64,000 nucleotides of DNA. Source: Nymphaea colorata (lineage: Eukaryota; Streptophyta; Magnoliopsida; Nymphaeales; Nymphaeaceae). A program made the position numbers and the translations under genes. Below are positions 23,787 through 33,511 of this stretch, in pieces (the first letter of the stretch is position 1; each line of letters begins with the position of its first letter). The stretch lies in assembly GCF_008831285.2 (NCBI RefSeq), contig NC_045141.1, positions 9,351,353 to 9,415,352 on the forward strand, written 5' to 3'. The notes under the pieces were generated by a model that was not told the DNA's origin, did no database searches, and saw only the letters and a list, made by a program, of their open reading frames with translations.

Positions 23787-24929
23787 CAATATTAATAATA
23801 TGAAAAACGTACTTAAAAAGATCGGAGTATATAGCTTTTCATCTCTACCAAATTCTATGTTTTTCAAATGCTACCTAAAACAATGTAAATGTAAATAAAT
23901 TTTAATGTAACTTAACCTATTATCTTATGCTATTCTATGGAAAATGTTCAAGACAAAAATATGAATCATGAGAATTAACTTCTTACTTAATTAACACATT
24001 AATTCAGAAATAAAACTATGCAATCTATGTTGTGCCTACTTGTTCCTACATTGAAGGAGGTTGAAGAGCAATAACGATTGTTGCCTTGATGATGTTGCTG
24101 ACTTGCCTCCAAGCTTAGCTCTCTATGGTTATTGAAGTTGAGGAAAGGAAGTTGAAGAAAGCAAACAATGATGAAACAAATAGGGGAGTTGACAAAAACA
24201 CAGAGAGAAGGATAGAGGCAAATACGGAAGAGGGTTGCAGCTTGGGGCTGTTTCTCCTCAACTTTGGACATGCACTTTATGTTTCACTACAATTGGTATC
24301 TACTAAAAAAACTGGGTCTGAGCATTTGGAGTTTGCAATGATGTCAAAGGATGCTTCAAGTGGTGGATTCAAAATTAGTTTTTCAAATTTTTCTAGGCAC
24401 AAATCAGATTCAAACTAGACTTGTGCATGGGCTTTGGTGCTTTAAATGGAATCCATTCTATTCTAGATCCCAATGGCATATTAGGTTCTAGGTCAAGGAT
24501 TTCTAATAAATCTATATTATTTTTTATCACAATCACATGTTAAAGTCTACCTCAAGAATTTATATTACTCCTCAATTCATTTCAATGCCGAATTTGCTCA
24601 CTTTAAGCACTAGCTCCATGTGTTTATGGAACATGGATAGTGTGATATATGAATATAGATTTTGGTACACCACAAACCTATTAATTAAATAGGTAAAAAT
24701 AGATTATTTGCATCATCGCTGCTCAAGTGAGCAAGTCCATCTTGCTCAAGCTATAGACAATCTAGCACCATGAACAAAATCATTCTACTGAACCTAATGG
24801 CTTGAGGTAAAACATTTGGCTCAAGATGACCAATTGCAAACAACATTATTTTCAAGGAAACCCCTTAAATGATAACATCACACTCAAGTTTACACATCAT
24901 GTAATAACATATTGCTCAACCTCACTTTT
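20861..24929. other. 4-kb AT-rich intergenic stretch
   Basis: No coding domain found. It contains two imperfect copies of a 43-bp unit (AATTAATCAAGCACTAAATAA type) at 21166-21252, a TA run at about 21878-21902, a GT/TA run at about 22145-22175, and a TA run at 23746-23784 flanked on both sides by AAGCAATATTAATA. ORFs overlapping the microsatellites are artefacts. Confidence 0.6.
23746..23784. repeat. (TA)n microsatellite
   Basis: An uninterrupted AT dinucleotide run; a direct repeat of AAGCAATATTAATA lies on each side (about 23723 and 23784). Confidence 0.95.
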
Positions 24930-25745
24930 TGAACCATAGTGTGTATTACATCAAGCTTTATATGGACTTAAGCAAGCACCGTAAGATTGGATCAATGGAT
25001 TCACTCAATTTCTTCTTGTTCAATGTTTCATTGCCAGCACTACGTTCCTCACTTTTTGTGAGGAAATTTTCTGGCACTATAAAAATTCTTCTATATATTG
25101 ATGATGTTACCTTAACTAGTAATTTTCATACTTTTGTATCTATATTTATATAGTAAGTTCCAAGGAAGCCAATAGGATTATTTTTGTCTCAATGTCAATA
25201 TGCTCTAGATCTTATTGCCTGAGCACATATGGGTACTTCAAGCCAACAACCATGCCTCTTCCTTTAGAGCTTATTCTAATGTGTAATGGACATGTTATCA
25301 TGACAGTCGACACTCTACTCATGGGTACTATATATTCTTTGATCTAAATTGAATTTCTTAGAGTGCAAAGAAATAAAATACTATTGCTCACTCCTCATGT
25401 GAAGCTGAATATCATGCTCTTTCTCTTATTACTGTTGAACTTATATGGTTCGTATTCATTCTTTGAGATATTGACATCTATATTTCCAAACTACCTGTCC
25501 TCTTCTATGACAATTTTTCTGCCTTACATGCAACAATCAAACCAACATATCATCCAAGGATGAAATATGTGGAAGTGAATTTTCACTTTGTTAGAGAAAA
25601 AATGGCTCTTGGATCTCTTGTTACTTAAGATGTTTATAGTCATGCCCAACTTGCTTGATTTACTTAACCTTTACTATATCAACGGCTCTCTTTTCTTATG
25701 CACAATCTTGGGTTGTATTCTTCCCCCAACCCTCAATTGAGAGAT
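24930..25745 (+). pseudogene. Ty1/copia RT and RNase H fragment
   Basis: RT: ALYGLKQAP then a stop then DWINGFTQFLL (about 24942-25015), followed in another frame by FVRKFSGTIKILLYIDDVTL (25061-25120) with the catalytic DD. RNase H: AHSSCEAEYHALSLITVELI (about 25388-25450) and YDNFSALHATIKPTYHPRMK. The tail near 25734 (CTCAATTGAGAGATGTATTA) looks like a weak polypurine tract and LTR start. Several stops and shifts; dead. Confidence 0.8.
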
Positions 25746-25983
25746 GTATTAATGACAAGAGCATTATAGATCGATAGAATATTGAACATAGGCATATTCA
25801 TGAGCATCATATGCATAAAAATGATGGACATAGAGTTTAAATTTTGTTAATAAATTCAAGAAGCGCCAAATCACAAAAAAGAGAAAATAATTGTGAATAT
25901 ATCTTTTTCACTCTATATTTGTTAAATTAAGATATGTTATATATACTTCTATAAAAAGATCAGGCTTTGCATAATTGTACAAA

Positions 25984-26112
25984 TAGGTTACAAGATAATT
26001 GTGGAAACATGATTTTTTAAACTTGAATACATGGTCTTGAAACCGAAGATCTTGTGCCAGCACCTAACCAATCCTTCATTTTTGCTTCATTTATTTTTCG
26101 TTGCCTCATTTT
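25984..26112 (-). repeat. LTR remnant, left copy, of the - strand copia element
   Basis: Aligns with 33387-33511: shared blocks include TAGGTTACA, ATTTTTTAAA, CCGAAGATCTTG and TTTTTGCTTCATTTATTTTT followed by CGTTGCCTCATTT. The two copies flank the - strand copia coding region, so they are best read as its 3' (left) and 5' (right) LTRs. Only about 125 bp can be matched. Confidence 0.7.
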
Positions 26113-26149
26113 CATTTCATTCTTTCACACGCTTCCTCAAGATGAAGTA

Positions 26150-27770
26150 GAGTTTGACAATGTTTAGATTTGAAAATATTTGAATGAATTTCAACTAAGT
26201 GTCTTTGTCAATATGTCAGCAAGCTGCTCATCAGACCTTATGAATTTAATCTAAATATTTCATTTGCTAACATGATCTTGCATGAAATGAAAGTCCACTT
26301 CAACATGTTTTGTATGCACATGAAATACTATATTATTAGCAATATATAGGGCACCTATATTGTCACACCATAGTATAGGCAAGTGAAATAAATTTTCACC
26401 AAGATCCTATAAAAAAAACTTCAACCATAACACGTATGCTGCTACACATGCAAGAGACTTATATTCTATCAACATGCTTGCGTGTGTTATGTTTGTTGTT
26501 TTTGTGAGGCCCAAGAAATGACATTATTACCTAAAAATTGTAACAAAAATACTAGGGGGTTTCCTATTTTTTGGACTCCATACCCAATCTGCATCGTTGA
26601 AGATGCTATGTAGAGATACGACTTGACCAGTTTAAGAGCATAATGACTGGTTCCAATGAGATAATGCAAGACTCGCTTAACCATGGTCCAATGATCAATT
26701 GAAGGAGCATGCATGAACTGACATGCTTTGTTGACGGCATAAGCAATGTTGGGTCTTGTTAGAGTAGCATATTGTAGGGCCCTGGCTATACTCCTATAGA
26801 ATGAAGGGTCAACAAAAGCATGACTCATTATGGTCTCCCTTGGAGGTACGTATGGTTGATATAGAAGCTTTAGAGGCTGATATTTTTTCTCAGTCAATAA
26901 TATTTTTAATATATTGCTGTTATCGTAAATATTAAACATGTGCTTCTCATTTTACGTTGATTCCAAGAATTTCCTAGGTCCTTGATAGCAAAATCTCGCC
27001 CAAGCTGCTGAATTACTTTGGTAATAAGAGGTAGAATATCTACATAGACCAAGAGATTTAGTGAATCATCTCCTTTGGCATAAAATAATGAAGGACTAAA
27101 AGAAATACGTGAAAACCAAGTTCTTGAAGATGACAACTCAACCTGTGACACAAGGCACTCAAAGCCTTTTTTTAGTCCTTAGAGTGCCGTATCTAATTTG
27201 CAAACTTAATTTCGATGATGTTGATCTTTGAATCCTTCTAACTTCATCACATAAACATCCCCTTCAACATAGCCATTGAGGTCTCATTCATATTGAGCTT
27301 CAAGGAAGAGAAGAACTTGGATGGTAGTTGGTTTGACCATGGGACTGAAGATTTCTTGATAGTCAATTCCTAATTCTTGCAAAAAACCCTGCATGACAAG
27401 TCGTGATTTGTATCAAGCAATAGAGTCATCATCATTTCTTTTCAACTTGTAGACCCATTTAGAGCTAATTACATTTATAAAGGGGCTCAAGAGGAACAAG
27501 ATGCCAGTTTTGGTTTTGTTGAAAAGCAACAAAATCATTGAATGTTGCTTACTGCCATACGATATTGTGTTGAAGCCTCTTTAAAAGTCCTTGGTTCCAT
27601 TAGATCAAATTCCACATGGAAGGCATTAGGCATCAATGACCCGATCAGTGACCTGATAGTCATTAGGTGAACATGATAAGCATGTCTAGAAGTGTCACGC
27701 ATAGATGGCTGATTTAAAGCAATTCCAGTAAGTCTTGCATAGAACCAGCGGATGAAATAGAAGATCAAGA
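26150..27770 (-). pseudogene. Ty1/copia RT and RNase H (- strand), broken
   Basis: On the - strand: an RT start (EPRTFKEASTQYRMAV, 27535-27768), a core in pieces at 27200-27500 ([25 protein letters not shown]), then 26906-27151 (FYAKGDDSLNLLVYVDILPL, where the YVDD box reads YVDI). RNase H follows at 26487-26939 (LQYATLTRPNIAYAVNKACQ, FMHAPSIDHW, ISWASQKQ). Stops and frameshifts separate the pieces. The TRPDIAYAVN-type motif is general to copia. Confidence 0.88.
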
Positions 27771-28259
27771 TTTACCAAATCCAAGATTTGGATCTAAATT
27801 CTATTCATTATATGATGGATCATTATGATCTAGGCAGCATCATCCTAAACAACTGGAGAACATGTTTTAGGTAAAACAATAGCATGTTGAGCCAACTACT
27901 TATATTGAGCATTCTATTCATATTGAGTGGCATGTTCAATATCCTCATCTATTGACCACCATGACCAAGATTGAAGGTCCTTCTCAGCAATAACATTTCT
28001 AGTGGGGACCAAATGAGAAGTGGGTACCATGAATGAAGACTCATCAAAAGTGATGTGCCAAGAGACATGAATCCTTTGAAGGCATTCATCAAAACAAAGG
28101 TGCCCTTTTTACCTACTTGCAGACCCAAGAAAAATACATCTATTGCTTTTAGGTTGAAACTTCTTGGAATCTATTGGAGTTAGAAGAGGATAGAATTTGA
28201 TCCAAAAACCCCGAACATGTCCATAATCCCAAGCCTTGTCGAACAGTTTTTAAAAAGGG

Positions 28260-29140
28260 TGATTGTCAATTTAACCGGATGGTTCGTAGATGATTGATGG
28301 TATATATTGTTAATCTGAAGGATTCCACCCAAAAATAATAATTTAATCCATCATTTTGTATCATACTAAGAGTGGTCTCAACAACATGTCTATTCTTATG
28401 CTCAGCAATGCTATTTTCTTCAGGTGGGTAGGATGAAAATCGATGCATGATTCCATTAGATTAACATAGGAGTTGCAATTCATTATTACAAAATTTTTCA
28501 CCATTATCAGATTGGATGGTGGATATTGAAAACCCGAGCCATTTTCCAACTAGTAACTTCAAATTTTTTAAGCATTCTACAATTTTAAATTTTTCCTTGA
28601 TAGGGAACAGCCAAGATTATCGAGAAAATTATCCACTATAAGTAAAAAGTATTTGTGCCCATCTCTGGATGTCACCAGGGTTGGGCCCCAAACATCCATG
28701 TGAAGCATTTCTAGAGGCCAAGCAACATGAAAATTATAGAGACAAAAAGACTGCATCTGTGATTTACCAATGAGAAAAGTTTTGCACATGCCATTCTTTT
28801 CGGAGGAGGCTATTCAAATAAAATAATAAGAATTAAGAAAATTGACAATATTTTTATTGGCACAACATAATCATCTGTGCCATAAAGAGAACATATATTA
28901 TCGGTCATGGTTCTTTGGTCCCCGATGCCGCACCTTGCCCATGATCTGAAGGTCCTTTATCAAAAAGTTATTGGGTAAGAACTCAAAACCACAATCATTA
29001 TCAAATGTGAATTTTCCTACAGATCGAAGATTATGTGCTATCTCGGAAACATATAAAGAGTCCATGAGAGTAAAAGATTTCCCATTTGTATTAACAAATA
29101 AATCGTCTTTGTGTGATAGATAATTGAGAGCCATTGTCAA
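28260..29140 (-). pseudogene. Ty1/copia protease end and integrase (- strand), broken
   Basis: 29140-28898: the region after protease (SFTLMDSLYVSEIAHNLRSV). 28789-28577: integrase zinc-finger end and core start (MLHMDVWGP, DGHKYFLLIVDNF). 28549-28361 and 28448-28266: core end (MHRFSSYPPEENSIAEHKNR, where copia integrases usually have PQQNG.AER.HR). Stops interrupt every part. Confidence 0.85.
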
Positions 29141-29904
29141 TCATGATGCCATTGGGTCTATCAAGAACCGCTTTGTTCTTCATCATATCGTCATTACCCA
29201 CTACATGATTTGTTGCCCTTGTATTGGGATACCAATACTCCTTTGCATTCTCTTGAAAATTCATCGTACAAAATGCCTGCAGATTGTCATAACAAACCTT
29301 GGCCGAATGGTCTTTTCTACCACAATACTAACATATTATGGGATTTCGTTAATAACCACGAGAATTGTCATTGGAATCAGAATGACGTTGAGACTGATTA
29401 TTATTATTATAGCTACTTTAGCCCTGATGGAAGTTTTGGTTTCCTTAGCCCTGATGTTGAAACCTACCACCACCACCACAGCCTTGGTAGAAGCCACAAC
29501 CTCCGAATGCACTGAAAGCTATTTGGTTCACAACTTCAGATACAGTTTGAGAAGTATCATCTTCGGCAGAAGGAGACTTGAGCAAATCGAGTCTCTTTTC
29601 TTGATTGAGTAAAAGATCAAATAACTTAGCAAAAGAAAATGTTGAAGCATTGGATCTAGTAGTTGGAAGTGTTGCAAAACTCTCATATTCAAACAAGAGA
29701 CCATTCATTGTCATCTGTACAAGATCAATATCAGTTATTTTCTGCCCTGCAGCAGATAATGTGTCCACTAGAAATCTGATCCTCTCCAAGTAAGATCACA
29801 TATTCATGTTGCCTTTCTTTATGAAGTGCAACTATTCTTGAAGGAGCATAACTCTTAATAGAGGCTAAGAGCCATGCGATTTTCCAAAATAGTCCATGTT
29901 TCCC
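29141..29904 (-). pseudogene. Ty1/copia gag, downstream part (- strand)
   Basis: 29789-29445: MERIRFLVDTLSAAGQKI, then DLVQMTMNGLLFEYESF, the UBN2/gag domain typical of Ale/Retrofit-type copia, and a Gly-rich stretch (GGCGFYQGCGGGGRFQ). The zinc-knuckle region (29141-29440) is decayed. The upstream half of the same gag lies at 32178-32470, displaced by the 2.3-kb Pack-PIF insertion. Confidence 0.85.
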
Positions 29905-29907
29905 TAA

Positions 29908-29933
29908 GGGCCCGTTTGATTGTCGGGTGAAAT
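29908..29933 (+). repeat. left terminal inverted repeat of the Pack-PIF
   Basis: 26 bp, 25 of 26 identical to the reverse complement of 32149-32174; preceded by TAA. Confidence 0.95.
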
Positions 29934-30002
29934 CAAAGGGAGGGGTTGAAATATGTACAGACGGGTGAAATTTTACCCTCCCGACTGAAAACGAAACAAA
30001 CG

Positions 30003-30058
30003 GGGTGAAATTTCACCCGTTTAACATAAAGGCGAGCGGGTGAAATTTCACCCGCTCG
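30003..30058. repeat. two palindromes sharing the core GGGTGAAATTTCACCC
   Basis: 30003-30018 is a 16-bp perfect palindrome. 30033-30058 is a 26-bp perfect palindrome with the same core extended by CGAGC/GCTCG. GGTGAAAT is also the inner end of the TIR, so these are subterminal repeats of the element, possible transposase-binding sites by analogy (inference). Confidence 0.9.
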
Positions 30059-30069
30059 ATTTTGTCCGT

Positions 30070-30310
30070 CTCACGCCCATTTTCCCCTCTTCATCGACAG
30101 CCTTCTTCCCCTTTCCTCTCTCGCTCGCTGCCTCACCTCTCTCGCTCTCTCGTTCCTCTCTTCTCTCGCTGCCTTTCCTCTCTCGCTCTCTCGTTCCTCT
30201 CCTCTCTCGCTGTTCTTTCTTCTCTCACTCTGTCAGTCCTCTCTTCTCTTGCTGCTATATTGCTCTCTCCTTCCTCTCCTCTCTTGCCCTCTTGTTCCTC
30301 CCCTCTTTTC
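30070..30310. repeat. CT-rich degenerate tandem repeats inside the Pack-PIF
   Basis: Repeated TCTCTCGCTCTCTCGTTCC and TTCTCTCGCTGCC units of roughly 45-50 bp. ORFs on both strands here are low-complexity artefacts. Confidence 0.8.
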
Positions 30311-30586
30311 CCGACGTCATCCGCTTGCAGCAAAGATACGGAAGGTGCTCTTCTTTTTCTCATGATGAATAACAAAGGGAGCATTTCGATGCCAATGCAT
30401 GATCCCTTCGCTTCATCCTGATGAAGAGTTCCAAATGTTGTTCCTGGAGATCAGCTGGAGAGTCATGGCAGCTTTCAGCATGTGACCAGAAAACAAGATG
30501 AACCTGGAGAGTTCATAATTATGATATTGACAAAGGCTGTTGCAAAACGAGTTGAATTCAAGTCAATGTTTTAACTCAATGAGAAG
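30311..30586 (+). other. unidentified segment within the Pack-PIF, possibly a third captured fragment
   Basis: After the CT-rich repeats, one frame is open for about 46 codons (about 30427-30564) and reads GDQLESHGSFQHVTRKQDEP, then GEFIIMILTKAVAKRVEF. It looks protein-like, but I do not recognise the family. It joins the PPR fragment without any spacer. Confidence 0.4.
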
Positions 30587-31318
30587 ATGGCTTTCACAGC
30601 AATCGATTTCAGTTACAGTGCTGCCGACCACTTTGTTGGCCTCCCACCCTCTGAAAGGGAGGCCTCCGCCGTTTTCTTCCACTTCACCATGCTTCATTCC
30701 TCCTCTGTTCCCTCCCAAATTCAATCACCTCCTTCAAAGGTGCTGCATCCCAAAGGCATTGGCGCAAGGAAAGCAAGTCCACCAACAGATTGTGGTGAAT
30801 GGTTCCCACGGAAACTCGCGCTTGAGGATGAAGTTGGTCAGGTTTTATGCTGCTGAGACGAAGTTCGAAGTGCAGAACACTTGTTTGACGAAATGCTTGA
30901 AAAGGACATTTTTGCTTGGACTTAAGCCGGATCAATTTACAATTACTGCTCTTTTGCAGATTTCTTCTGATGAAGTTTCATTAAAGGTGGTAAAAGAGCT
31001 TCATGCTTATGTAATCAAGAACGAATTTGATTTGGCTACTGCTGTTTGGAATGCCCTCGTTCATATGTATGCGAAATTTGGAAACGTCAGTTGGGCACAT
31101 GTGTATAAGAAAGAAGGATGTCATCTCTTGGAATGCTATAATAGGAGGTTATGGTAGGAATGGCCATGGCAGATTGGCGGTATGCCTTTTCAAGCAGATG
31201 AAGGAGTCAAGACATGAACCAAATCATGTGACATTTACATCGGTTCTTTCTGCTTGTAGCTCCTCTGGGCTGGTTTATGAAGGAAAGAAGTACTTTAGTA
31301 GCATGACTAATGAGTACA
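30587..31318 (+). pseudogene. captured PPR protein gene fragment
   Basis: Pentatricopeptide-repeat proteins bind organellar RNA. The fragment starts at what looks like the native N-terminus (MRRWLSQQSISVTVL, transit-peptide-like) and continues with GKQVHQQIVVNG, AEHLFDEMLEKDIFAW (shifted frame, about 30852-30920), KPDQFTITALLQ, KELHAYVIKNEFDLATAVWN, KKDVISWNAIIGGYGRNG (31109-31165) and HVTFTSVLSACSSSG. These are PLS-type repeats. Internal deletions and at least two frameshifts show that it no longer encodes the parent protein. A mosaic 205-codon ORF (30540-31157) spans part of it. It ends at MTNEY near 31316, where the UGDH fragment begins. Confidence 0.9.
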
Positions 31319-31681
31319 GATCCTCAAGTGTCTCAAGTGACTGAGGATCAGATCCAAAGGGACCTTTCCATGAAGAAATTTGTCTGGGACCATCCAATTC
31401 ATCTGCTGCCAAGAAGCCCCACTGCCGTCAAGCAGGTGAGTGTTGTGTGGGATGCATATGAAGCAACAAAGGATGCACATGCCATCTGCATCTTAACTGA
31501 GTGGGATGAGTTCAAGAACCTAGATTACCAAAGGATGTATGATAACATGCAGAAGCTTGCATTCGTGTTTGATGGCTGAAATGTTGTTGACACTGAGCAC
31601 CTGAGGAACATTGGTTTCATAGTTTACTCAATTGGCAAGCCGCTGGATCCATGGCTCAAGGACATGCCTGTTATGGCATAG
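31319..31681 (+). pseudogene. captured UDP-glucose 6-dehydrogenase C-terminal fragment
   Basis: The parent enzyme oxidises UDP-glucose to UDP-glucuronate for cell-wall precursors. The fragment reads DPQV, a small duplication, then TEDQIQRDL, WDHPIHLLPRSPTAVKQV, VVWDAYEATKDAHAICILTE, DEFKNLDYQRMYDNMQK and, after one in-frame TGA at 31577-31579, NVVDTEHLRNIGFIVYSIGK, PLDPWLKDMPVMA and a stop at 31679-31681. This is the conserved C-terminal UDP-binding domain through the native stop. One nonsense codon and otherwise intact frame suggest a fairly recent capture. About 250 bp of likely 3' UTR follow. Confidence 0.93.
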
Positions 31682-31950
31682 GCAAAGCATGTATGAAAAT
31701 GTTACAGTTTGTACTGCATTTTCATGTCTGTTTATTTTGAAATTTGCTAAGAACGTACCTATATCACGCCGCTCAACCGCCCTCCCCTCTCTTCAAGAAA
31801 GATCTTCACTGTTCTACTTCGATGTGAAGACAAGGAAATGAAATCCTAATTTATGGATTAAGAATCTTCGCTGGGTTGGATCAAATGGAGCTCTGCAGCT
31901 GCCTTAGTGGTTGCAGTAAAATCATTGGGGACGAGAAAAAAAAACAACAT

Positions 31951-32174
31951 TTACCACATTAAATTCTTTCTGTGCATCAAACATGGATAAATTTACCACG
32001 TTAAATTCTTCCTATGCATCAAACAGAGTTAAATTTATCACGTTAAATTCTTCTTGTGCATCAAACAGGGCCTCAGATTGGAAGAGAAAGAAATTTCATC
32101 CTATAAATTTTTTCAAAAAAATTTACGATAATAAATTTACTACGTTAAATTTCACCTGACAATCAAACGGGCCC
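31951..32174. repeat. four copies of the right-end sequence of the Pack-PIF
   Basis: A 33-bp unit (TTACCACGTTAAATTC then TTCYTRTGCATCAAACA) starts at 31951, 31993 and 32035 (42-bp period). A diverged fourth copy at 32137 runs into the true terminus (TTACTACGTTAAATTTCACC, then TGACAATCAAACGGGCCC). Unit 3 even continues as GGGCC like the TIR. The subterminal repeats therefore appear to be duplicated element ends. Confidence 0.88.
32149..32174 (-). repeat. right terminal inverted repeat of the Pack-PIF
   Basis: ATTTCACCTGACAATC followed by AAACGGGCCC, then TAA. Pairs with 29908-29933. Confidence 0.95.
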
Positions 32175-32177
32175 TAA

Positions 32178-32501
32178 CAGAATTTGAACACACAATGTGA
32201 CTGAGCATATAATCACTCACTATTCCCTTTATCCAACTAAGCATAAGTAGGCTGACCTGTGCCACTGCTTATAGTTTGCATTCGGTTCAATTTTGCCATC
32301 CTTGATTACTGTTTCAGGAGGAGCCAACTTGGCTTCACCAACAAACTCAAGCAAATCATGTGATTCCATGATTGGCTCAAGTTGGCTTTGCCAATGAACA
32401 TAGTTATTGCCATTAAGCTTGACTAAGACCAATGTTGTTAAATGCGTTAAGGCTAATAGAAGCGTTAAAACTGTGAAGCAAAGTGAAACAAGATAAAGCA
32501 A
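32178..32501 (-). pseudogene. Ty1/copia gag, upstream part (- strand)
   Basis: On the - strand: LVKLNGNNYVHWQSQLEPIM, then ESHDLLEFVGEAKLAPPE, the N-terminal copia gag domain (L..NY..W...L...L....L..FV). It is open to the TAA duplication at 32177, where the Pack-PIF interrupts it. The rest of the gag is at 29141-29904. Confidence 0.85.
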
Positions 32502-33386
32502 TGTGAAGCATAAGCTTCATGATCGAAATTTGAAACTGTTCAGGAATTTGATAAAATAATAAAATTTGAAATTGGCAACCTTGTCGCAGATTTCTTTCCA
32601 CGATTGTTTCTTAAGAAAACCAGCCAGCATTGGCATATTTTTATTAGGGCACTGTTTTTGAAAATACATAAAAAATGATGGGGCGGATTTGAATTTACGT
32701 GTAAATGGCATGGAAAAAACCCGATCCCCCACCTTTCCTTTCTATCTTCTCTCAAGCCTTTACTCCATGAGAGACAAAAGTCCTTACCCTTGTCCAGAAG
32801 AGTAGACAAATTCCACGGACGATCTTTTGCCGTCACCAGTTTCTCCATCAAGTTTTGAAGACCTCCATGCGCTTCTACCATATTGGAAGTGATTACGCAG
32901 CTCCTGCAACGCCTCACCGACTAGGGTTGTACTGAGTATCGTAGACTCGCGATTGTTGCAAACTTCGGCAGATTTTTCATTTCAAGTCTCTATGTCTCTC
33001 ACTCCTTCTCATTCCTTCTCTAACCCTTCTCATTCCTTCTCTAACCGATGTTGTTATGGTTGCCTCTAGCCGTCTCGAGTATGCGTCTAGCCATCCGCAG
33101 CACGTTGGTGGTGAGGTACCCAAAACCCCTTTTTTGGGTTGTTGAAAACAAAAAGATGGAAACTAAGTTTTGATGGGGTGAAGAACATAGAAGAAAACCG
33201 GTTGTTGAAAACAAAAAGATGAAAACTAAGTTTTGATGGGGTGAAGAACATAAAAACAAAAACCGGTCGTTGAAGCTTGAGGCGTGAGGCACGCCTCACC
33301 GGTGTGGGCAAAAATTTTCAGAAAATATTGATGTTTTTGAGTAACTTTTTTCATTTACATGTTGGTACCTCTTAAGATTTTATGTT
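32502..33386. other. spacer between copia gag and right LTR remnant
   Basis: Longer than a normal leader, so it may include another insertion. No domain is recognised; a 125-codon - strand ORF (32540-32917) has no known motif. A 63-bp tandem repeat lies at 33138-33263. Confidence 0.4.
33138..33263. repeat. 63-bp tandem duplication
   Basis: GTTGTTGAAAACAAAAAGAT begins at 33138 and again at 33201. The units differ by few bases, and a partial third start (GTCGTTGAAG) follows. Confidence 0.9.
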
Positions 33387-33511
33387 TAGGTTACACGATA
33401 CTCGTAGAAACTGAATTTTTTAAATTTGAATTCAAGATCTTTGAACCGAAGATCTTGCAGCAGATAACTGATCCTCGATTTTTGCTTCATTTATTTTTCG
33501 TTGCCTCATTT
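33387..33511 (-). repeat. LTR remnant, right copy, of the - strand copia element
   Basis: Matches 25984-26112 (see that entry). The PBS side is not preserved. Confidence 0.65.

Larger units (their letters stand above)
29908..32174 (+). mobile_element. non-autonomous PIF/Harbinger-type element carrying host gene fragments (Pack-PIF)
   Basis: The left terminus GGGCCCGTTTGATTGTC starts at 29908. The right terminus is its reverse complement ending at 32174. The inverted repeats match over 26 bp with one mismatch (G/A at position 18). TAA stands immediately outside both ends (29905-29907 and 32175-32177), the 3-bp target duplication of the PIF/Harbinger superfamily. The insertion splits a - strand copia gag. 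No transposase is encoded; inside are a PPR gene fragment (30587-31318) and a UDP-glucose dehydrogenase C-terminus (31319-31681). It would need a transposase supplied in trans. Confidence 0.92.

Noticed and set aside
30062-30421. Two + strand ORFs and one - strand ORF in the Pack-PIF
   Set aside because: Translations of the CT-rich tandem repeats (RSLSSLALS-type and REERTAREERN-type).
29905-32177. Mutator or Helitron origin for the PPR/UGDH element
   Set aside because: A 3-bp TAA duplication and short GGGCC-type TIRs do not fit Mutator (about 9-bp duplication, long TIRs) or Helitron (no TIRs, no duplication).
32540-32917. 125-codon - strand ORF (MRRCRSCVITSNMVEAHGGL...)
   Set aside because: No known motif, overlapping ORFs in other frames, located in the spacer of a decayed copia element.
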